DNA from: Chloroflexaceae bacterium
GTDB lineage: Bacteria > Chloroflexota > Chloroflexia > Chloroflexales > Chloroflexaceae
DNA: 64,000 bases
Assembly: GCA_028282325.1 (NCBI GenBank)
Contig: JANQID010000140.1
Location: 17,023 to 81,022, forward strand
Reading direction: 5' to 3'
This document shows positions 56,667 to 63,913 of the stretch, in pieces. Below the pieces are notes generated by a model that was not told where the DNA came from, made no database searches, and was given only the letters and a program-made list of their open reading frames with translations. A program made the position numbers and the translations under genes. Numbering within the stretch: position 1 is the stretch's first letter; the number at the start of each line of letters is the position of its first letter.

Positions 56667-56822
56667 GATATAGGAAGCCGCACGCTCTTCGAGCGAATCG
56701 TTATGGATGAAGAGGGGCACATGGCCTGGCTGGAGCTTCAGATCGATCTTATCAAGCGCATGGGTGAACCTGCCTACATTTCGAAGCATATTTCTGCGCC
56801 AGGCGAGGATGATCAGGCCTGA
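56667..56822 (+). pseudogene. Bacterioferritin C-terminal relic
   Basis: The frame from 56667 encodes SRTLFERIVMDEEGHMAWLE, continues with LQIDLIKRMGEPAYISKHI, and ends at TGA. This matches the last helix of bacterioferritin, including the ferroxidase-type DEEGH motif. The upstream three helices are missing and stop codons precede it. It is a fragment, either left by deletion or brought in as a fragment. Confidence 0.6.
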
Positions 56823-56905
56823 TTCTAACCTGCTATCGCGCAAGAGCGAATTGCCGGGCGTCAGATGCGGTCGCCTGCTTGCAACGTATCCTCTTGGCCA
56901 ACATG

Positions 56906-56914
56906 TGCTATAAT
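56906..56914 (+). promoter_or_regulatory. Extended -10 promoter of cobalamin riboswitch unit 3
   Basis: TGC plus TATAAT (56909-56914) matches the promoters of units 1 and 2, with a slightly altered CGCGCCGTC continuation. Confidence 0.7.
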
Positions 56915-56946
56915 ACGCGCCGTCTGCACCTATGCAATCCAAGATC

Positions 56947-57072
56947 GTCGCGGTGACCCGACAGCCCGGATGCCAGGGCGTAAAGGTGGAAGCTGGTGTG
57001 AGTCCAGCGCTGTGCCGCAACTGTAACCGGCCGCTTGAAGCGAGCGCCGGAAGCCAGGATGCCTGCCGCGAT
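56947..57072 (+). promoter_or_regulatory. Cobalamin riboswitch 3 (aptamer)
   Basis: P1 pairs GTCGCGG (56947-56953) with CCGCGAT (57066-57072), with a G-U pair at the end. The core (GGTGGAAGCTGGTGTGAG, GCCGCAACTGTAACCGG, GGAAGCCAGGATGCCTGCC) is almost the same as in units 1 and 2. A variable stem, GCCGCTTGAAGCGAGCGCC, differs in sequence but keeps pairing. It heads the transporter-adenosyltransferase-chelatase operon. Confidence 0.92.
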
Positions 57073-57109
57073 ATGTGTGTTCATCTCTTCTCGAGCTAAG
57101 GAGGCGAAC

Positions 57110-57127
57110 ATGGCCCGCGCCCCCTGA
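57110..57127 (+). other. Possible five-codon leader peptide in riboswitch 3
   Basis: AAGGAGG followed by CGAAC and an ATG encodes MARAP and stops at 57127, inside the expression platform and ahead of the terminator. Units 1 and 2 keep the GGGAGG-GAAC part but have ATC in place of ATG. Leader translation could tune terminator folding, or the purine-rich site may simply be part of the antiterminator. Confidence 0.35.
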
Positions 57128-57163
57128 TCACCCCGCGTGATCGGCGCCCGCGCCGTTGTGTTC

Positions 57164-57194
57164 CCCCCGGCCCTCGTCAGAGGCCGGGTTTTTT
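57164..57194 (+). terminator. Terminator of cobalamin riboswitch 3
   Basis: CCCGGCC (57166-57172) pairs with GGCCGGG (57182-57188) around CTCGTCAGA, followed by six T residues. Confidence 0.85.
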
Positions 57195-57382
57195 GTTTCA
57201 GCGCAACGGCCTGCGCGGTTGCCGCATCACCTGACCAGCGCCATAGCGCCGGTAGATATATGCTTTGCCGAATTTCGTTACCAGACTTACGTTCGCATAC
57301 CGACGTGGTCGCGTGGTTTTGTTATATCCCTGAGCCGTTGCGTTAGCCCATAACCGCATCTGTAAAGAAGAGAGGTCGCACA

Positions 57383-57595
57383 ATGCCTGAGTCGCCAGAC
57401 GATCTGTTGCTGCGTGATCTGGAGTTGAGCGTGGAGCGCATCCTGCACGCCGAGTGCGAGATTGAGTTGCTTGGCTGGCTGCCTACGGTGGCGGCCTGTA
57501 ATGTGCTTGACCGGCTCGGTCGCGAGCGGGCCCGCCACAACCGGCTGCTCCGAAGCCTCTGGCGACCAGATGCCTTTGGGCAAACCCGGCGCTGA
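57383..57595 (+). CDS. Small protein of unknown function, first gene of the B12-uptake operon
   Basis: This 70-residue, mainly helical, charged protein lies between riboswitch 3 and the binding-protein gene, with GAGAGG ten bases before its ATG. It has a central EIELLGWLPTVAACNVLDRLGRERARHN stretch (quoted here only as its helix-forming region) and one cysteine. I do not recognise a family. Its position and spacing (57 bases to the next gene) suggest co-expression with cobalamin uptake. Confidence 0.5.
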   Translation: MPESPDDLLLRDLELSVERILHAECEIELLGWLPTVAACNVLDRLGRERARHNRLLRSLWRPDAFGQTRR

Positions 57596-57652
57596 TAATC
57601 GTTGCTGTCGCCGCCGCCCAGGCGGGCGCGTGGCCCTGGAAAGGAAAACCCG

Positions 57653-58954
57653 ATGCGTGTCCCATACCGCTGGATCGCCGTCTTGCTGCTCGTGTCCGCC
57701 CTCGGCGCCTGTGGCGGCCAGCCCGCCGCCCAGGTGCCGACAGATGCGCCTGGGCCAACAGCCGCCTCCACCGATGCTCCCGCGCCGATAGCGGTTCCTA
57801 CCGAAGCGCCGACGGTCACCGTCATTGAAGCGCCCGTCGTCAACCTGACCGAGGGCTGTGTCACCGACTACGACCCTGACATCGACTACTTCCCCGAGAA
57901 GGTGACGCTGAGCGAGGCCCAGGGCTTCAGCGTTGAGTATTTTCACAACTACAAGCTGGTGACGGTGCAGACGCCCTGGCCCGGCGCCGAGGAGGCCTAC
58001 CGCTATGTGCTGGTGCAGTGCGGCACGCCCGCGCCGACCGACCCCGCCCTCGCCGACGCCACCCAGATCGAGGTGCCGGTCAAGAGCATCGTTACTATGT
58101 CCACCACCGAGCTGCCGCCGCTGATGCAGGTAGGGGCGCTCGACCGCCTGGTGGGCGTAGGCGCCTTCAAGCACATCAACACGCCCGATGTGATCGCGCT
58201 GATCGAGGCCGGCAAGCTGAAGGAGGTCGGCAGCGGCAGCGATGTGAATATCGAGCAGATGATCGACCTTGCTCCTGAGCTGGTGATGACCTCGGCCGCA
58301 GGCAACGCCGACCACGACGCCTACCCGAAGCTGTTTGAGGCCGGCCTGACCGTCGCCTTCGACTCGGCCTGGCTTGAACATGGGCCGCTGGGTCGCGCCG
58401 AGTGGATCAAGTATATGGGTCTCTTCTTCAATCAGGAGGCTGCCGCCGAGCAGAGCTACGCCGAGATGGCGACACGCTATACCGAGATGGCCGCGAAGGC
58501 CCGTGAGGCAACCGAGAAGCCGACCGTCCTCACCGGCTTCACCTACGACGGCGTCTGGTATGTCTCGGGCGGCGACAGCTATGTGGCCCAGATGCTGGTC
58601 GACGCCGGCGCCGATTACCTCTGGGCCGACGATGATTCGACCGGGAGCCTCCAGCTGAGCTTCGAGGTGGTCTTCGAGCGCGCTCAGGACGCCGACTTCT
58701 GGCTCAACGGCAGCACCTACTGGCAGAGCCTGGCCGATGTGACGAAGGATGACGAGCGCTACGCCAAGTTCGCCGCCTTCCAGAACGGCGCGATCTACAA
58801 CAACAACGCCCGCCAGAACGAGAACGGCGGCAATGATTACTGGGAGAGCGGCGTTGCCAACCCCGATATCGTCCTGGCCGACTTGATCACAATCTTCCAC
58901 CCGGAGCTGCTGCCTGACCGCGAGCTGTACTACTACAGGAAGTTGGAGCCGTAG
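57653..58954 (+). CDS. Cobalamin/iron-complex ABC transporter substrate-binding lipoprotein
   Basis: The ~433-residue protein starts with a lipoprotein signal (ALGACGG lipobox), then a Pro/Thr/Ala linker, then a two-lobed type III periplasmic-binding fold. QVGALDRLVGVGAF and IEQMIDLAPELVMT lie in lobe 1, a long backbone helix follows, and VLTGFTYDGVWYVSGGDSY and a C-terminal ITIFHPELLPDRELYYY segment lie in lobe 2. It is longer than E. coli BtuF and resembles iron-complex/cobalamin binders of thick-walled or single-membrane bacteria. Position after a B12 riboswitch and before a BtuC/BtuD pair makes corrinoids the probable ligand. AAGGAAAA lies just before the ATG; the 17 codons upstream are unconserved. 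Confidence 0.85.
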   Translation: MRVPYRWIAVLLLVSALGACGGQPAAQVPTDAPGPTAASTDAPAPIAVPTEAPTVTVIEAPVVNLTEGCVTDYDPDIDYFPEKVTLSEAQGFSVEYFHNYKLVTVQTPWPGAEEAYRYVLVQCGTPAPTDPALADATQIEVPVKSIVTMSTTELPPLMQVGALDRLVGVGAFKHINTPDVIALIEAGKLKEVGSGSDVNIEQMIDLAPELVMTSAAGNADHDAYPKLFEAGLTVAFDSAWLEHGPLGRAEWIKYMGLFFNQEAAAEQSYAEMATRYTEMAAKAREATEKPTVLTGFTYDGVWYVSGGDSYVAQMLVDAGADYLWADDDSTGSLQLSFEVVFERAQDADFWLNGSTYWQSLADVTKDDERYAKFAAFQNGAIYNNNARQNENGGNDYWESGVANPDIVLADLITIFHPELLPDRELYYYRKLEP

Positions 58955-59009
58955 AGTGTCGGTTTTACGTTACCGTCGCATAGCCCTCACCCGCGCCGCT
59001 GGCGCGGCG

Positions 59010-59037
59010 CCCCCTCGCCCGCACGCGGGCGAGGGGG
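59010..59037. repeat. Perfect 13-bp stem-loop between the binding protein and permease genes
   Basis: CCCCCTCGCCCGC and its exact reverse complement are separated by two bases. Such GC-rich hairpins are common intergenic elements in related genomes. Here it may weaken transcription between binding protein and permease or stabilise the upstream mRNA end. No U tract follows. Confidence 0.55.
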
Positions 59038-59106
59038 CTGGGGATCGAGAGCTGCACGACGGCAAACTGTCACATTGGATTGAACCTTGTCATAGAGGGT
59101 AACGCT

Positions 59107-60192
59107 GTGGCAAACGCCGTGCCTATCTCAACCGAGTCGCCCTGGCCACGGCTGGGCCTGCACCCGCTGGCGCTGTTGGCGCTGCTGTTGGCGCTGCTGG
59201 GGACGTTCCTGCTCAGCCTCAGCCTGGGCTCGGTGCGCATCCCGCTTGACCAGGTGCTGACGATCGTCGTGGGCGGCCAGCCGGCCCGCGCCACCTGGGC
59301 CACGATCATCTACGACTTTCGGCTGCCCAAGGCGCTGACTGCCGCCCTGGCCGGCGCCGCCCTCGCGGTCAGCGGCCTGCAGATGCAGATGCTGTTTCGC
59401 AACCCGCTGGCCGACCCCTATGTCCTGGGCGTGAGCTCGGGGGCCAGCCTGGGGGTGGCCCTAGTCGTGCTGACTGTGGGTGCGGCGAACACCACCCTGC
59501 TCGCTGTCGTCGGCCTGCTGGGCAACCTGAGCCTGGTGGCCGCAGCCTGCATCGGCGCCGGGGCGGTGCTGGGCCTGGTGTTGGCCCTAGCCCAGCGCGT
59601 GCAGAGCAGCATCACCCTGCTGATCCTCGGGCTGATGGTTGGCTACCTGACCACAGCGATCGTCAGCCTGCTGCTCTACTTCAGCATCGCCGAGCGCATC
59701 CATGCCTACATCGCCTGGAGCTTCGGCAGCTTCGGCGGGGTTACCTGGAGCCAGCTGCGCGTTCTGGCGCCGGTGGTCGTGATCGGCCTGCTGCTGGCCT
59801 TCACCCTCACCAAGGCGCTCAACGCCTTGCTGCTGGGCGAGGCCTACGCCCAGACGATGGGCCTGAATATTCGCCGCGCTCGGATCGGCATCGTGGCCGG
59901 CAGCGCCATCCTGGCCGGGGCGGTGACCGCCTTCTGCGGGCCGGTCGGCTTTCTCGGCATCGCCGTGCCACACCTCGCTCGCGCCCTGCTGCGCAGCGCC
60001 GACCACCGCGTGCTGGCGCCGGCCTGTACGCTGCTCGGCGCGACCACCGCGTTGCTGGCTGATCTGGCGGCCCAGGCGCCCGGCAGCGATACGGTGCTGC
60101 CGCTGAACGCGATCACCGCTCTCATCGGCGCGCCGGTGGTGGTCTGGGTCATCCTGCGCCGCGGTGTCGCGAGAGGAGCCTTCGGGGTATGA
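59107..60192 (+). CDS. BtuC/FecD-type transporter permease
   Basis: The ~361-residue integral membrane protein has about ten predicted helices and the family signatures DFRLPKALTAALAGAALAVSGLQMQMLFRNPLADPYVLGVSSGASLG, which is the cytoplasmic coupling/translocation region, and PVGFLGIAVPHLARALL near the C terminus. Together with the downstream ATPase it forms the B12 or iron-complex importer. I chose the GTG at 59107 because GAGGG precedes it by eight bases. A TTG nine codons upstream is possible. It overlaps the ATPase gene by four bases (ATGA). Confidence 0.9.
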   Translation: MANAVPISTESPWPRLGLHPLALLALLLALLGTFLLSLSLGSVRIPLDQVLTIVVGGQPARATWATIIYDFRLPKALTAALAGAALAVSGLQMQMLFRNPLADPYVLGVSSGASLGVALVVLTVGAANTTLLAVVGLLGNLSLVAAACIGAGAVLGLVLALAQRVQSSITLLILGLMVGYLTTAIVSLLLYFSIAERIHAYIAWSFGSFGGVTWSQLRVLAPVVVIGLLLAFTLTKALNALLLGEAYAQTMGLNIRRARIGIVAGSAILAGAVTAFCGPVGFLGIAVPHLARALLRSADHRVLAPACTLLGATTALLADLAAQAPGSDTVLPLNAITALIGAPVVVWVILRRGVARGAFGV

Positions 60193-61211
60193 GCGCGATT
60201 ATGCTGGAGACAGAGCGACTCAGCATCGGCTACTCCCCGCGCCGCGGCCCGCGCCGGGTGGTCGCCGCCGACCTGAGCCTGGCCCTGCATGCGGGTGAGG
60301 TGGGCTGCCTGCTCGGCCCGAACGGGGTGGGCAAATCGACCTTGCTGCGCACGCTGGTGGGCATGCAGCCGGCGTTGGGCGGGCGGGTGCTACTCGACGG
60401 CGCCGACATCGCCGGTCTGAGACCGCGCGATCTGGCCCGCCGGCTGAGCGTGGTGCTGACCGAGCGGATCGAGGTCGGCCAGTTGAGCGCCTACGCCCTG
60501 GTGGCCCTGGGGCGCCACCCACACACCGATTGGACCGGCCGCCTGACGGTCCGCGACGAGGAGATCGTGCGCTGGGCGCTGGAGGCGGTGGGTGCGACCG
60601 ACCTGGCCCAGCGCCAGGTACACGAGCTGAGCGATGGTGAACGCCAGCGGGTGATGGTGGCCCGCGCCCTGGCCCAGGAGCCGCTGTTGATGGTGCTCGA
60701 CGAACCGACCGCCTTCCTCGATCTGCCGCGGCGCGTCGAGATGATGCGCCTGCTGCGCCGGCTGGCCCGCGAGACCAACCGGGCGCTGCTGCTGTCGACC
60801 CACGACCTCGACCTGGCTCTGCGCAGCGCCGACGCCCTCTGGCTGCTGGCCCCCGGCGGCGGGCTGCACAGCGGAGCGCCCGAGGATCTGGTGCTGGGCG
60901 GCGCCTTCGAGGCCACCTTCGCCGGCGCCGGGATCGGCTTCGACCGCCGCCAGGGCAGCTTCCAGGTACACCCGCCGGCCGAGCGCCGCGCGGCCCTGGT
61001 GGGCGACGGGCTGCTTGGCGTGTGGACGGCCCGCGCCCTCGAGCGCGCCGGCTGTCATATGGTCGCGGCCCACGAGCCGGCGGCCCTACGAATCGTCATC
61101 AACGGCGATGAGCAGGCGCCGCGCTGGGAGGTAACGACGAACGGCGGTCCGTCGCAGCAGGTCGCCTCGCTGCACGCCCTGGCGGCGCTGGTGCGCTCAG
61201 ACGCCTTTTGA
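60189..61211 (+). CDS. BtuD/FepC-type transporter ATPase with C-terminal extension
   Basis: The first ~250 residues are an importer ATPase: Walker A GPNGVGKSTLLRTL, signature LSDGERQRVMVARAL (one Gly replaced by Asp), Walker B LLMVLDEPTAFLDLP and a switch His in LSTHDLDLA. The C-terminal ~90 residues are an extra domain with LVGDGLLGVWTARALERAG and RIVINGDEQAPRWEV. This is unusual for BtuD, is possibly regulatory, and is seen here as an intact continuation of the frame. It overlaps the permease by four bases and should energise corrinoid uptake. Confidence 0.88.
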   Translation: MSAIMLETERLSIGYSPRRGPRRVVAADLSLALHAGEVGCLLGPNGVGKSTLLRTLVGMQPALGGRVLLDGADIAGLRPRDLARRLSVVLTERIEVGQLSAYALVALGRHPHTDWTGRLTVRDEEIVRWALEAVGATDLAQRQVHELSDGERQRVMVARALAQEPLLMVLDEPTAFLDLPRRVEMMRLLRRLARETNRALLLSTHDLDLALRSADALWLLAPGGGLHSGAPEDLVLGGAFEATFAGAGIGFDRRQGSFQVHPPAERRAALVGDGLLGVWTARALERAGCHMVAAHEPAALRIVINGDEQAPRWEVTTNGGPSQQVASLHALAALVRSDAF

Positions 61212-61265
61212 CAAAAGAGAGAGGAAGCAGAGAGTCTCCCTCTTCCGCCAATGGAGGAACAACCT

Positions 61266-61823
61266 ATGAAAATCTACACAAAGACCGGTGATGAAGGAAC
61301 GACCGCGATCTGGGGCGGCAAGCGCGTCGCCAAGGATTCTCCACGTGTCCGGGCATATGGCACGGTCGACGAGTGCAACGCCACGATTGGCGTGGCCCGC
61401 GCGAGCGAGATTGACCCGGAGCTGGGCCAGATGCTGGTCGAGATACAGAATATGCTCCTGGTCGTCGGCGCCGATCTGACTGCTATTGAGGATTCGCCGC
61501 ATATCCCGCGCGTCCAGCCGGCCGATGTTGCGGCGCTTGAGCAGATGATCGATCGGCTCGAAGCGCGCCTGGAGCCGCTGCGCCAGTTTCTTCTGCCCGG
61601 CGGGGGGCCGGCCGCCGCGCACTTGCACCTCGCGCGCACGATCTGCCGGCGCGCCGAGCGCGCGGTGACCGCCCTGGCGCACGACGAGCCGGTCAACCCG
61701 CAGGCGGCGATCTACCTCAACCGGCTGTCGGATGCCCTCTTCGTGCTGGCGCGCAGCGCCAACGCCCGCGCCGGCGTCGCCGACACGGTCTGGCAGAGCC
61801 CGCGACAGGCGGCGCAAGGTTAG
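61266..61823 (+). CDS. ATP:cob(I)alamin adenosyltransferase, PduO type
   Basis: PduO-type enzymes transfer the adenosyl group of ATP to cob(I)alamin to form coenzyme B12. The ~185-residue protein has the N-terminal MKIYTKTGDEGTTAIWGG ATP-binding motif, RVRAYGTVDECNATIG, the FLLPGGGPAAAHLHLARTICRRAER signature and the late YLNRLSDALFVLAR segment with the Arg that contacts ATP. The length is typical. The ATG at 61266 follows GGAGGAAC and is preferred over one five codons upstream. It sits between the transporter and the chelatase gene, which fits scavenging and activation of imported corrinoids. Confidence 0.93.
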   Translation: MKIYTKTGDEGTTAIWGGKRVAKDSPRVRAYGTVDECNATIGVARASEIDPELGQMLVEIQNMLLVVGADLTAIEDSPHIPRVQPADVAALEQMIDRLEARLEPLRQFLLPGGGPAAAHLHLARTICRRAERAVTALAHDEPVNPQAAIYLNRLSDALFVLARSANARAGVADTVWQSPRQAAQG

Positions 61824-61826
61824 ACG

Positions 61827-63686
61827 ATGCCCACCCTGCGCCCGCTCTACCCCTTCTCGGCCATTGCTGGCCAGGCGACTATGAAGCTGGCCCTGCAGCT
61901 GCTGGCGATCGACCCGGCGATCGGCGGGGTGCTGATCCGCGGCGGCAAGGGTACGGCCAAATCGACGGCGGTGCGCGCCCTGCACGGCCTGCTGCCTGAG
62001 CTGCCCCTGCTCACCTTGCCACTCAACGCAACCGAGGAGATGCTGCTGGGCGGGCTCGACTGGGGCGCGGCGCTCCAGTCGGGCGACCGTCGGCTCCAGC
62101 CTGGCCTGCTGGCCCGTGCCCACGGCGGCATCCTCTATGTCGATGAGGTCAACCTGCTCAACGACCACCTGGTCGATGTGATTCTCGACGCGGTCGCTGG
62201 TGGTCGCCAGGTTGTCGAGCGCGAGGGCATCTCAGCCGATCATGCTGCGCGGGTAGCCCTGGTGGGCACAATGAACCCCGATGAGGGCAAGCTGCGCCCG
62301 CAGTTACTCGACCGCTTCGGCCTCTGTGTCGAGGTCGCCGCCGAGGAGGATGTCGCCGTGCGGGTCGAGGTGCTGGAGCGGCGCGAGCAGTTCGACCGCG
62401 ACCCGAGTGCCTTCCAGCGCCAGTTCCATGAGCAAGAGGCCGAGCTGCGCACCCGACTGCTGGCGGCCCGTGAGCGGCTGGACGCGGTGAGCCTGCCGCC
62501 CAACCTGCGCAGCTTTATCGCCGAGCTGTGCGCCCAGCGCCAGGTGGCCGGCCACCGCGCCGACCTGGTGATCCAGCGCGCCGCCGCCGCCCTGGCCGCC
62601 TGCGAGGGGCGCTATCACGTGACCCTGGCCGACATCGAGCGGGTGGCGCCGCTGGCCTTGCGCCATCGCCAGCGCGATGCGCTGCCCGATCCACCACCAC
62701 CACCGCCGCCACGTCCTGAGAACTCGTCCAAGCAGCCTGACAACCAGACGCCCACGGAGCAGCGCGAGGACGCGCCGCCGCCACCGCAGTCTGCCGATGA
62801 TCCGCCGCCTGAGGGCGACCAGGACACGCCGGGCCCATCCATCGAGCAGGAACAGGTCTTTGCGGTTGGCAACAGCTTTGTGGTGCGGCGGATTGAGGTG
62901 CGCAAGGATCGCGCCACCCGCCGCGGATCGGGGCGGCGCACGCGCACGCGCACCATGCGCCATGGGCGCTACGTCAAGGCTGTGCCCAGCCGAGGCGGGC
63001 GCGACATCGCCCTCGACGCGACCATCCGGGCGGCAGCGCCCGATCAGGCCCGCCGCCAGCCCCCGCCCGGCATGGCGATTGCGATCAGTACACAAGATCT
63101 GCGCGAGCGGCTGCGCGAGCGCCGGGTCGGCAACTTCCTGCTCTTTCTGGTTGATGCCAGCGGCTCTATGGGCGTGCAGGCGCGCATGGTCGCCACCAAG
63201 GGCGCGATTATGGCCCTGCTCGCCGACGCCTACCAGAAGTGCGACCGGGTCGCCCTAATCACCTTTCGCCGCCAGGGCGCGACCCTGGCCCTGGCACCTA
63301 CCGCCTCGATCGAGCTGGCGGCGCGCCAGCTCCAGGATCTGCCGGTCGGCGGGCGCACCCCGCTCGCGGTCGGCCTGGCCGAATCGCTGCGCGTGCTGCG
63401 GCTCCAGCTGGACAAAGAGCCCACTGCCTGCCCGATCCTGATCGTCGTCACCGACGGCAAGGCCAACGCCGCCCTGGCCCCCGGCGCCGACCCGCGCGCC
63501 GAGGCGCTCCAGATCGCCGCGCAGCTGGCGATCGACCCACGCCTGACCACGATCGTCGTCGATACCGAGGTGCCCGGTGTACTCAACTTCGGCCTGGCCC
63601 GCCCGCTGGCCCAAGCCCTCGGTGCCGCCTACTACTCGATCGATGACCTGAAGTCCCGCGATCTGATCGCCCTGGCGCGGGGATGA
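61827..63686 (+). CDS. ChlI-ChlD-type chelatase subunit fusion (probably cobaltochelatase-associated)
   Basis: The 619-residue protein starts with an AAA+ ATPase domain containing Walker A RGGKGTAKST (39-47), YVDEVNLLNDHLVD as Walker B, and NPDEGKLRPQLLDRFG. A Pro-rich acidic linker follows (about 290-345), and the C terminus is a VWA domain whose metal-binding site is DASGSM at Asp443. This is the I-D fused architecture of magnesium/cobalt chelatase motor subunits that work with a large BchH/CobN-type subunit. With B12 uptake and PduO genes in the same riboswitch-controlled operon, cobalt insertion for corrin synthesis is the more likely role. A CobN gene is not in the window and may lie downstream. 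It begins three bases after the PduO stop. Confidence 0.88.
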   Translation: MPTLRPLYPFSAIAGQATMKLALQLLAIDPAIGGVLIRGGKGTAKSTAVRALHGLLPELPLLTLPLNATEEMLLGGLDWGAALQSGDRRLQPGLLARAHGGILYVDEVNLLNDHLVDVILDAVAGGRQVVEREGISADHAARVALVGTMNPDEGKLRPQLLDRFGLCVEVAAEEDVAVRVEVLERREQFDRDPSAFQRQFHEQEAELRTRLLAARERLDAVSLPPNLRSFIAELCAQRQVAGHRADLVIQRAAAALAACEGRYHVTLADIERVAPLALRHRQRDALPDPPPPPPPRPENSSKQPDNQTPTEQREDAPPPPQSADDPPPEGDQDTPGPSIEQEQVFAVGNSFVVRRIEVRKDRATRRGSGRRTRTRTMRHGRYVKAVPSRGGRDIALDATIRAAAPDQARRQPPPGMAIAISTQDLRERLRERRVGNFLLFLVDASGSMGVQARMVATKGAIMALLADAYQKCDRVALITFRRQGATLALAPTASIELAARQLQDLPVGGRTPLAVGLAESLRVLRLQLDKEPTACPILIVVTDGKANAALAPGADPRAEALQIAAQLAIDPRLTTIVVDTEVPGVLNFGLARPLAQALGAAYYSIDDLKSRDLIALARG

Positions 63687-63808
63687 GGATGAAGGATGAA
63701 GGATGAAGGGTGAAGGGTGAAGGGTGAAGGGTGAAGGGTGAAGGATGAAGGATGAAGGATGAAGGATGAAGGATGAAGGATGAAGGATGAAGGATGAAGG
63801 ATGAAGGA
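63681..63808. repeat. Heptanucleotide tandem repeat (GGATGAA/GGGTGAA)
   Basis: About 18 consecutive 7-bp units run from the chelatase stop codon to ~63808. The outer units are GGATGAA, and a block of inner units is GGGTGAA, showing local spread of one variant. The repeat reads through frames without stops on the minus strand, but the product would be a meaningless periodic peptide. Such arrays commonly vary in copy number. Confidence 0.9.
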
Positions 63809-63913
63809 TCTGGCACTGCATTGCGCTGGAGTTCCCCCTCTCCCGCGTGCGTTCAGGGGCGGACAGAACATAGGTTTCCTATGGGAGATTTCCGCATTGT
63901 CGTGCCACCTATC

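Noticed and set aside
61827..63686. Magnesium chelatase for bacteriochlorophyll
   Set aside because: Motor-subunit architecture does not separate Mg from Co chelatase, but the B12 riboswitch, corrinoid transporter and PduO in the same operon favour cobalt.
63681..63808. CRISPR array at the right end
   Set aside because: Units are 7 bp and directly contiguous without spacers, so this is a simple tandem repeat.
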